Of a stretch of 33,338 nucleotides of DNA, positions 26,697 to 33,338 are shown one piece after another. The notes beneath the pieces were generated by a model. That model did not search any database. It was not told the DNA's origin and saw nothing but the letters and a program-made list of their open reading frames with translations. The position numbers and the translations under genes were made by a program. Source of the DNA: Chitinophaga pinensis (lineage in GTDB: Bacteria > Bacteroidota > Bacteroidia > Bacteroidales > GCA-2748055); the NCBI GenBank assembly GCA_945863035.1, contig CAMAZH010000034.1:1-33338 (forward strand), given 5' to 3'. Position 1 is the stretch's first letter, and every line of letters begins with the position of its first letter.

Positions 26697-26758
26697 CAAA
26701 TCAGAAACCTATTTGAACAAATCAGAAACCCCTTAAACAAGGTTTAACAATACATTTA
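26697..26758 (+). promoter_or_regulatory. candidate HTCS operator-promoter of the 1561-residue surface protein
   Basis: Two identical 13-mers, CAAATCAGAAACC, lie at 26697-26709 and 26718-26730, exactly 21 bp apart in direct orientation. After exactly 20 nt comes TACATTTA (26751-26758), one base off the -7 consensus. This is the cleanest copy of the shared operator. It starts 39 nt after the susD stop codon and predicts a separate but co-induced transcript with a leader of about 85 nt. Confidence 0.75.
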
Positions 26759-26846
26759 TTGAATAAATCCAAAACTGCAATTTTTTAAACTCTTTAAATC
26801 AAGATTATCAAATACTGATTTAAAAAATTAATTAAAACTGAAGAAT

Positions 26847-29800
26847 ATGAAAAAGAATTTACGTAACCGATTATTGACTGCACTGTTAATCCTGCTTGGA
26901 TTTTACCAGCTCGGATTTGCCCAGGTTTCTGGCGACTACCGTTCCGATACCACTGGACTATGGGATGTTGCCTCGAACTGGGAAACCTTTGACGGCACTG
27001 TATGGAGCATCGCCACGGTTAAACCCGATGCCACAAATAGTGTATACATCCAAAGCGGAGACACCATGATTCTCTCTGCAAATGAAGCGTGCAATGATCT
27101 CCATTTATGCAATAACACAACCTCTTCAACGTCAGGGACTGTCCGTGGCAGACTGAATGTGACATCATTCAACCTTGATGTGAATGGGAAAATACGGAAT
27201 TATTGGGGTGCAGTCGGGGTTATTCCGGGCACTTCATTTTCGACTGTTACAAATCAGCCATATTATTCAAGCGGGGGGAAAATACGATTCGTGGGCAATA
27301 CCCGGATTATTGCTAATACAGGCGAATGGGGATCTCTGGTTAATAATCCCAATTCAACAAACTGCGACATTGAAATCGCACTAAATCCTGGTGAAGTTGG
27401 CACGTTCCAGACAAATTTCAAAGCCGGAAACTGGACATTTACCAGTGGCACCATGAATATTCTGACTGTTGCTGCTGACAAATCAACAACTCCTCTTGCA
27501 AATATCACCATCGGGCCTGATGCAACTGTTATTTCCAGCACCAACAGCAACACTTTTCAAAAATCAGGCTCCGGTCTTGCCGGTGCCTTAACAGTTGATG
27601 GCAAACTCATCTTCACAGGAGTAACACCAAAACTCCAGGTAACCTCTATAGCTTTCAACGGCACAGTACAATATGATTTGGCCGGTGATCAAACCCTGGC
27701 GATTGCCGGTGCTGCAGGTTCAGCACTCCCTAATACATATTCAACCCTTATTCTCAGCAATTCGGGAATCAAAACTCTTGGACTGAATACAACCGTAAAT
27801 AATAGTTTTAGCGTAACGGGAACAGCAACATTGAATAAAGCTGCTTTTTCCTTTACCGATAAATCCGCAAACGATATTACAGCCTTTGATATTCCTCTTC
27901 AAGTAAGTTCGGTTATTGATGCTTCCAACCATACAGTAACTGTAGTTATGCCTTTTGGAACATCATTGTCTGCCTTAACTCCTACAATTGCAGTTTCCCC
28001 GGGATCGGTAATTTCGCCTTTAACAGAGGTTGAACAGAACTTTTCATCGGCTTTAAACTATACCGTTACGGCAGAGAATTCAACTCCACAGGTATGGACT
28101 GTAACAGTTTCCGCACCTGCATCTGTGGCAACTGACATTTTAAGCTTTGATTTGGCTTCACCGGCAGCAGTTGGAAATGTTGATGCTGTTAATCACACTG
28201 TAGCTGTCACAGTACCATACGGAACAAATGTAACCGCATTAGTGCCTGCAATAACTCTGTCTGGAGGCGCAACCGTTTCAGCATTAAGCGGAGTGGCGGC
28301 TAATTTCACCTCGCCTGTTACTTATACGGTTACTGCCCAGGATGGCAATACAAAGCAGGACTGGACAGTTACAGTTACTGTTGCATCAGCAACAGCGACC
28401 GACATTTTAACCTTTAATTTTGCTGCGCCTGCAGTTGTAGGGACAGTTGATGCGAATGCCCATACTGTAAACCTAACCGTAGCCTACGGAACAAATGTAA
28501 CTGCCCTTATCCCTGCAATTACGCTCTCCGACGGCGCTACAATTTCCCCGCTTTCGGGGATTGCACAAAATTTCTCTTCAGATGTTTTGTATACAGTAAC
28601 CGCTCAGGATGGAATCACAAACCAGGTTTGGACCGTTAGCGTGGCAATTACACCCGCGTCCACTGAAACCGACATTCTGACTTTCAATTTTGCAAGCCTG
28701 GCAATTAACGGAATAGTCAACGCCACCGATCACACAGTGGTATTAACAGTTCCATACGGGACAGCTGTATCAGCGCTGGTACCCACAATCACACTTTCGC
28801 CAAATGCTTCTGTTTCGCCATTAACGGGTGTTGCGGCCAATTTCACTTCCAATGTTACATATACAGTAACCGCAGAAGACGGAATAACCAAACAAGCCTG
28901 GACCGTTAGTGTTATTGTTGCAACCAACACTCAAAACAGTATTCTGAGTTTTTCTTTTGCAGGACTGGATCCGGCTGTAAATGGAATAATTAATTCAGAG
29001 ACATTTACAGTAACAGCAGGTGTTCCTTCTGGTACCGATTTATCAGGTATGATAGCCAGCTTTACACTTTCGCCTCAGGCCTCTGCTGCTATAGGGACTA
29101 TTCCTCAGGTTAGCGGTGTCACAAGCAATGATTTTTCAAGTTCGAAGGTTTATATTGTAAAAGCAGGAAACGGATCCACTCAAAACTGGACGGTTAATGT
29201 AAGCATCGCGGGTGAGCCCCTTGCCTATGATGCTTTTGACTATACTGCAGGAGAACTTTTAAGCGCTCAAATCCCACAGGGCTGGGCTACCTACAGTTCA
29301 GCAGGAGTTTCCGAAGTTCTTGTCGCATCAGGAAACCTATCCTATCCCGGCCTTTTTCCTTCCCAAGGAAATAAAATCAGTTTTGACGGTGCCGGAACCG
29401 ATATCAATAAATCGTTTACATCACAGTCAGCGATTGGAAGCAGAGTCTACTACTCCTTTATACTTCAAGTTGACAGTATGAAAAATGTCACATCAAACGC
29501 GGGTGCACATTTTGCAGGTCTAAGTTCTGCAACATCAACTGTTGGAGCCAGTGTGTATTTTAAATGGGATGGCATTGAAGGATCCAATAAATTTCTGATT
29601 GGCACAGCGGTAAGGGGTGCCTCCGCCTCTGTTCCAGTATACACAGCATCAACTTACGACATCAATAAACCGATTCTGATTGTTGGATGCTATGAAATTG
29701 TTGACGGCCTCCTGAACGACAAAACCTATATGTGGATAAATCCTTCTGCCGATGACCTCGGGTTAAGTTCATCCCCCATGGCTATATTAACGGCTGAAGG

Positions 29801-31532
29801 CGGTGCAGCATCCGATTTAACTTCCCTTGGATATTTTTACATCCGTCAGGATGCGGCTACTCTTACTCCCTATATCAATATGGATGAATTAAGGATTGGC
29901 TTGAGCTGGGCCGATGTCACCCCAAAATCGGGCGTCGTAACCTTCAATCCCGGGGATAATGAAGCAGATGTTGATATTGTTGCAAAACCCACAATCACCT
30001 TTATCAAACCTATCCGAAAAATCGGGGGCGCAGCAATTTCAAATTCTGATTTGGCCGGCCTTATAACATTTAAAAAGAACAATGCCTCCGGTGCTTCAGT
30101 TCCGTTTACGGCTGAAATTGACCCGAACAAACAAGTAATAACAATAAGCCCGTCAGCTTCGCTAAGCTTCTCCGGAACGTATTACATTTCGGTAGGCTCG
30201 GTTGAGGATAACACCGGCGCGGTAATTTCGCCCAAAAACAGCAAGTTTGTCACTCGGGCTGCCCGCAATAATGCTGCGCTTACAGATCTCAAGGTAAACG
30301 GCAATACCGTTACCGGTTTTGACGCCGGGAATTTCAGTTACAACATCTCGTTGGATTTCGGAACAACTGCAGTACCCTCACTGAACTATACATTGTCGGA
30401 TGCAAACGCATCGGCTCTAATAACCAATGCTCCTTCCCTGCCGGGTACGTCAACAGTCCTTGTTACCGCGGAAAATGGAACCAGCAAATCAACCTACAAT
30501 GTTATTTTCTCAGTGGCAACAACAGCAAGCAGCGACGCTACGCTTTCGAATATGCTCATGGATGGCGTTACAATCTCAGGATTTGCCAGTTCAACCTATG
30601 AGTATCTTGTTGCATTGCCCTTCGGGACAGTCGTGCCTCCGCTGGTAACAGTAACAACAAATTCGTCAGTTGCAACGGCTGTAGTAACCCAGGCCCAGAG
30701 CATGACGGATATTACATTTGTTGAAGTAACGGCTCAAAACGGAACAACCACCCTAACTTATGCAATTCTCTTCGAGATCGATCCTTATATTTACAAAATC
30801 GGATTCACAAAAACAGGTACCGGTAATAATGAATTGCCATTTATTGGCTGGTCTACCGATAACACCATTGTTTCCAGTAACTGGGGAACCCTGCCGATTG
30901 TAAACCATGGCGAATTCACAGGGCCGGAAGCCTTCAGGTTCATAACAGGGAAATCCGCTTCCGTTCCTCCTTCTTCCCCGGGCTGGATGAAAACCACAAA
31001 ATATCCAAAATCGGGTATTTTAAACTTCTGGCTTTATGTGCAGGCAAGTGATGGGACCGAAGAACTGCTGGTACATAAAAAAGTAAGAGATGCCGATAGT
31101 GTGCTGGTTGCCAAAATTACTTCAGCGGAAATGGTAAGCGCCAACTGGAAGGAATTTACATATGATATCAATGTGACCGACAGTACAGCAATAATTTTCA
31201 CCTCTGTGCTAACCATCGATGCTGCCACAAGGATATGGATGGATGACCTTTCATTAAAAGGAAAAATCACTACAGGCATTTCCCAATTCAATGTAACCGG
31301 TCCGGCAGTTAACCTTTATCCGAACCCTGCTCATGAGCATATGACCATTGATATGAACCAGGCTAAATATGGAGTAATGGACATATACAATTCCGTGGGA
31401 TCAAAGGTATTGAGCTATCCAATTATCGATTCCAATTTTGACCTGGATGTCAGAAATCTGAATGAGGGTGTCTATTTAATCCTATTCACCGGAAAAGATA
31501 TCCTGTACAGAACGAGATTTGTTAAGTTCTAA
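26847..31532 (+). CDS. large modular T9SS-secreted surface protein of the PUL
   Basis: This 1561-residue protein has a signal peptide (ending GFAQ, residue 26). It continues with a ~300-residue beta-rich region of unknown type (SGDYRSDTTGLWDVASNWETF). Five tandem DUF5018-like beta-sandwich repeats of ~88 residues follow, each with HTV-x-VTVPYGT, a TLSP/SGGA segment and YTVTA-x-DG. Then come a LamG-like jelly-roll (GEPLAYDAFDYTAGE onward), an Ig-like Big_5-type domain (VTFNPGDNEADVDI), two cadherin-like beta-sandwich domains (LTDLKVNGNTVTGFD; LSNMLMDGVTISGF), a further beta-sandwich and a T9SS type A tail (LYPNPAHEHMTIDM). No catalytic motif is visible. Its position after SusD suggests a surface glycan-binding role, with repeats acting as a stalk. 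Its own operator-promoter and a strong terminator mark it as a single-gene unit. Confidence 0.85.
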   Translation: MKKNLRNRLLTALLILLGFYQLGFAQVSGDYRSDTTGLWDVASNWETFDGTVWSIATVKPDATNSVYIQSGDTMILSANEACNDLHLCNNTTSSTSGTVRGRLNVTSFNLDVNGKIRNYWGAVGVIPGTSFSTVTNQPYYSSGGKIRFVGNTRIIANTGEWGSLVNNPNSTNCDIEIALNPGEVGTFQTNFKAGNWTFTSGTMNILTVAADKSTTPLANITIGPDATVISSTNSNTFQKSGSGLAGALTVDGKLIFTGVTPKLQVTSIAFNGTVQYDLAGDQTLAIAGAAGSALPNTYSTLILSNSGIKTLGLNTTVNNSFSVTGTATLNKAAFSFTDKSANDITAFDIPLQVSSVIDASNHTVTVVMPFGTSLSALTPTIAVSPGSVISPLTEVEQNFSSALNYTVTAENSTPQVWTVTVSAPASVATDILSFDLASPAAVGNVDAVNHTVAVTVPYGTNVTALVPAITLSGGATVSALSGVAANFTSPVTYTVTAQDGNTKQDWTVTVTVASATATDILTFNFAAPAVVGTVDANAHTVNLTVAYGTNVTALIPAITLSDGATISPLSGIAQNFSSDVLYTVTAQDGITNQVWTVSVAITPASTETDILTFNFASLAINGIVNATDHTVVLTVPYGTAVSALVPTITLSPNASVSPLTGVAANFTSNVTYTVTAEDGITKQAWTVSVIVATNTQNSILSFSFAGLDPAVNGIINSETFTVTAGVPSGTDLSGMIASFTLSPQASAAIGTIPQVSGVTSNDFSSSKVYIVKAGNGSTQNWTVNVSIAGEPLAYDAFDYTAGELLSAQIPQGWATYSSAGVSEVLVASGNLSYPGLFPSQGNKISFDGAGTDINKSFTSQSAIGSRVYYSFILQVDSMKNVTSNAGAHFAGLSSATSTVGASVYFKWDGIEGSNKFLIGTAVRGASASVPVYTASTYDINKPILIVGCYEIVDGLLNDKTYMWINPSADDLGLSSSPMAILTAEGGAASDLTSLGYFYIRQDAATLTPYINMDELRIGLSWADVTPKSGVVTFNPGDNEADVDIVAKPTITFIKPIRKIGGAAISNSDLAGLITFKKNNASGASVPFTAEIDPNKQVITISPSASLSFSGTYYISVGSVEDNTGAVISPKNSKFVTRAARNNAALTDLKVNGNTVTGFDAGNFSYNISLDFGTTAVPSLNYTLSDANASALITNAPSLPGTSTVLVTAENGTSKSTYNVIFSVATTASSDATLSNMLMDGVTISGFASSTYEYLVALPFGTVVPPLVTVTTNSSVATAVVTQAQSMTDITFVEVTAQNGTTTLTYAILFEIDPYIYKIGFTKTGTGNNELPFIGWSTDNTIVSSNWGTLPIVNHGEFTGPEAFRFITGKSASVPPSSPGWMKTTKYPKSGILNFWLYVQASDGTEELLVHKKVRDADSVLVAKITSAEMVSANWKEFTYDINVTDSTAIIFTSVLTIDAATRIWMDDLSLKGKITTGISQFNVTGPAVNLYPNPAHEHMTIDMNQAKYGVMDIYNSVGSKVLSYPIIDSNFDLDVRNLNEGVYLILFTGKDILYRTRFVKF
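27868..29215 (+). repeat. five tandem in-frame repeats of ~260-290 bp
   Basis: Successive units begin at ~27870, 28128, 28395, 28665 and 28932, each opening with a codon run for (T)DILxFxF and closing with YTVTAxDGxTxQxWTV. The middle three are closest to each other, with shared stretches such as TACGGAACAAATGTAAC in units two and three. This indicates expansion by duplication of one ~89-codon module. The last unit is more diverged. Confidence 0.85.
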
Positions 31533-31561
31533 GCCTTAATTACCCTAGTTAAACGCCTGCG

Positions 31562-31601
31562 AAAAGCTGCCCTGAAAATGATTCAGGGCAGCTTTTTTTT
31601 T
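31562..31601 (+). terminator. strong intrinsic terminator closing the PUL
   Basis: A perfect 15-bp stem (31562-31576 paired with 31582-31596, core AGCTGCCCTGAA) has a 5-nt loop and continues into a run of nine Ts (31593-31601). It lies 30 nt after the stop of the 1561-residue protein. Because the stem begins with A's, it may also work in reverse. Confidence 0.95.
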
Positions 31602-31734
31602 AATCCTAAACTGTGTGAACATCGCTGATATGAATTGGAATGGCGGGGTATCATGGTTTGATATATAAATTGTTACCAACCATACTAAAAATGACTTTCC
31701 TGATATTAAAGTTCCCAAATTGAGAATTAATTTT

Positions 31735-31742
31735 TATCTTTG
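31735..31742 (+). promoter_or_regulatory. -7 promoter element of the toxin-antitoxin operon
   Basis: TATCTTTG matches TAnnTTTG exactly and ends 18 nt before the toxin ATG, giving a very short leader. No -33 element is evident at the usual spacing. Confidence 0.5.
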
Positions 31743-31760
31743 AATAGTTCAAAATAAAAA

Positions 31761-32057
31761 ATGGAGCGAATTTATTCAAAAAGTACATTAAGAGAATATT
31801 GGGAGAAACACACGGATTCTGAGCAATATTTAAAGACATGGTATGATACAGCAATGAATTCTGATTGGAAAAACCCAAGTGATATTAAGTTGGCATATGC
31901 AAGTGCAAGTATTCTAAAGAATAGCAGGATTGTTTTTAATATTAAAGGTAATTCCTACAGACTGGTAGCAAAGTTTAATTTTGAGAAACAATGGATCTTT
32001 ATCAAATTCATTGGTACACATGCAGAATACGATAAAATTGATGCCAACTTAATTTAA
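31761..32057 (+). CDS. higB: HigB-family toxin (RelE-like mRNA interferase)
   Basis: This 98-residue protein matches the HigB_toxin family: LREYWEKHTDSEQYLKTWYDTA, the central W-x-x-P-S-D-I-K, then ILKNSRIVFNIKGNSYRLVAKFNF and a terminal FIGTHAEYDKIDA. The conserved NxYRLV and GTHxEYD motifs are those of this family. It should cleave translated mRNA at the ribosome unless bound by its antitoxin. Toxin first, antitoxin second is the usual order for HigBA, and the antitoxin gene follows after only 12 nt. The pair is more AT-rich than the PUL, consistent with a mobile accessory module. Confidence 0.92.
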   Translation: MERIYSKSTLREYWEKHTDSEQYLKTWYDTAMNSDWKNPSDIKLAYASASILKNSRIVFNIKGNSYRLVAKFNFEKQWIFIKFIGTHAEYDKIDANLI

Positions 32058-32069
32058 AACAGTAAAAAC

Positions 32070-32438
32070 ATGAACATAAAACCTATTAAATCTAAATCTG
32101 ATTATCTGGAAGCATTAAGCAGACTTGATGTCATTTTTGACGCGAAAACAGGTTCACCTGAAAGTGACGAAGCAGACGTACTTGGTTTAATGATCGATGA
32201 ATATGAAAAAAAGCATTATCCTATTGACGCTCCAGACCCAATTGAAGCTATTAAAATCAGAATGGAAGAAATGCAATTAAAACAAATAGATTTAATTAAT
32301 GAGATTGGAGGGAAAAGCAGAGTTTCTGAGATACTTAACCGAAAACGTAAACTGACAGTTGAAATGATCCGTAAACTGACCATCAGATTAAATCTTTCAC
32401 CTGGACTGCTAATAAACGATTATCAACTGACTCGATAA
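32070..32438 (+). CDS. higA: HigA-family antitoxin with XRE-type HTH
   Basis: This 122-residue protein has an N-terminal region with GSPESDEADVLGLMIDEYEKKHYPIDAPDPIEAIKI, typical of HigA partners of HigB. The HTH domain follows: MEEMQLKQIDLINEIGGKSRVSEILNRKRKLTVEMIRKLTIRLNLSPGLLI. It should neutralise the toxin and repress the shared promoter. No strong operator palindrome was found around the -7 element. Confidence 0.92.
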   Translation: MNIKPIKSKSDYLEALSRLDVIFDAKTGSPESDEADVLGLMIDEYEKKHYPIDAPDPIEAIKIRMEEMQLKQIDLINEIGGKSRVSEILNRKRKLTVEMIRKLTIRLNLSPGLLINDYQLTR

Positions 32439-32477
32439 ATAAGTACGGTTAGTAACAGCTATATATCAATTCCGACA

Positions 32478-33068
32478 ATGGGTTTAAGTTTTCACTACAG
32501 CGGCAGCATTGCCAAACCAGAGTTATTGCCCGAATTAATTCATGAAATTCAGGACATAGCAAGAACTTATTCTTGGGAATACAATGTGTTCGAAAGACAG
32601 TTTCCCGAAAACAGTTTTGGAAAGCCCGGGTACAACCAAAGTGTTTATGGTATTTGCTTTACCCCGCCCGGTTGCGAAACTATTTCAGTTTGTTTCCTGT
32701 CCAACGGTCGCATGAGCAGTCCTTCTCATCTTACTTTTTTTGGCAAAACAAACGAACAGCCCGAAAGGGATTATTTGTACATGCTTTCGGTAAAAACCCA
32801 ATTTGCCGATGTGGCTACACATCAGTTCGTTATTCAACTCTTTCGTTACCTGAACACAAAATATTTTACCGGTTTCGAGCTAACAGACGATGGAGAATAC
32901 TGGGAAACAAATGATATTGATATTCTTAAGGCTAATTTTAAAAGAAATGCCGATATGATATCCGGGTTTTCATCGGCTCTTGAATATATACCTATGAAAA
33001 CCGGCGAAAAAATCGAGAATTATTTTAAAAGGTTGGCAAACCTGATTCGGAGAAGAAAGAAATCATAA
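32478..33068 (+). CDS. hypothetical protein downstream of HigBA
   Basis: I do not recognise this 196-residue protein. It has no signal peptide or membrane span. It is a mixed alpha/beta soluble protein with a hydrophilic, Lys/Arg-rich C-terminus (KIENYFKRLANLIRRRKKS). Notable segments are MGLSFHYSGSIAKPELLPELIHEIQDIA, a YGICFTPPGCETISVCFLSNG strand pair and TGFELTDDGEYWETND. It starts 39 nt after higA on the same strand and could be cotranscribed with it. A role as passenger or accessory gene of the toxin-antitoxin module is only a guess from position. Confidence 0.7.
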   Translation: MGLSFHYSGSIAKPELLPELIHEIQDIARTYSWEYNVFERQFPENSFGKPGYNQSVYGICFTPPGCETISVCFLSNGRMSSPSHLTFFGKTNEQPERDYLYMLSVKTQFADVATHQFVIQLFRYLNTKYFTGFELTDDGEYWETNDIDILKANFKRNADMISGFSSALEYIPMKTGEKIENYFKRLANLIRRRKKS

Positions 33069-33261
33069 AATAAGTAAAAGCCGGAAAACCATATTGAATA
33101 CAAAGAATCGCAGAGAGATGAATACCTTGAGTGTATTTAGGGTTTTGCAAATACCAGGGGAGGCGGGATTTAAATAGTTGAATATGTGGATTTTGATGTT
33201 GCCGGGCTCAAAAGACTCAATACACGACTGGAAGATATCCCCAAAATAATGCGGGGTAAAC

Positions 33262-33338
33262 ATGCTCAGCTATTTTAAAGATAAGGCGGATATTTTAAAG
33301 TTCTTGGGGACTATTTCAATCCTGGACTTTGCTCTTTT
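33262..33338 (+). CDS. possible gene start running off the window
   Basis: An ATG at 33262 opens a frame still open at the window end (MLSYFKDKADILKFLGTISI...). A purine-rich GGGG at 33253-33256 lies at a plausible ribosome-binding distance. With only 25 codons visible it cannot be identified. Another frame, GTG at 33184 reading VDFDVAGLKRLNTRLEDIPK, overlaps it and ends in TAA near 33280, so a short coding remnant here is also possible. The rest of 33069-33261 shows nothing I can support. Confidence 0.3.
   Translation, partial: MLSYFKDKADILKFLGTISILDFAL

Noticed and set aside
31653-31683. ATGGTT/AACCAT inverted repeat upstream of HigBA as an antitoxin operator
   Set aside because: Only 6 bp per arm with a 19-nt gap, and it lies over 50 nt upstream of the -7 element; too weak to support.
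33063-33263. Minus-strand open frame of 66 codons at the right end
   Set aside because: No recognisable domain and biased low-complexity composition; overlaps better plus-strand candidates.

Overview
This window is from a member of the Bacteroidota, most likely a Bacteroidales/Marinilabiliales-type glycan degrader. The grounds are a SusC/SusD pair, a hybrid two-component system (HTCS) with beta-propeller repeats, type IX secretion (T9SS) tails on several secreted proteins, and promoters with the TAnnTTTG -7 element of this phylum. One of these also has the matching TTTG -33 element at 19 nt. No rRNA, tRNA, CRISPR array or insertion sequence was seen.

Layout. Positions 1-9386 are mainly chromosomal housekeeping genes on the + strand: the end of a T9SS type B surface protein, a bifunctional Rel/SpoT enzyme, an outer-membrane porin-like barrel, a periplasmic type I phosphodiesterase, a Fur-family regulator, PurA and a YhcH/YiaL-family protein. 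Positions 9401-31532 look like one polysaccharide utilization locus (PUL). On the - strand are an SGNH esterase, a tiny membrane ORF, the HTCS, and an overlapping three-gene operon of beta-helix protein, agarase-like glycoside hydrolase and alpha/beta esterase. On the + strand, read divergently, are SusC, SusD and a 1561-residue modular surface protein. A strong terminator closes the locus. Positions 31761-33068 hold a HigBA toxin-antitoxin pair and an unknown gene, and a possible new gene runs off the right end.

How it works together. SusC/SusD should import oligosaccharides. The secreted beta-helix protein, glycoside hydrolase and two esterases should cut and deacylate the glycan, with CBM96/DNRLRE-like modules anchoring two of them to it. 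The HTCS should sense a breakdown product and switch the genes on. Four promoters in the locus share one architecture that I found by eye: two 13-bp half-sites in direct repeat 21 bp apart, ending exactly 20 nt before a TAnnTTT(G/A) element. They precede the beta-helix operon, susC, the 1561-residue protein, and the small ORF plus SGNH gene. This is the arrangement expected of an AraC-type activator touching the -33 region, and it is probably the HTCS operator. It is the strongest new signal in the window and defines the regulon from sequence alone.

The target glycan is not settled. The agarase-like enzyme and the CBM96-like modules hint at an algal polysaccharide, but there is no sulfatase in the window.
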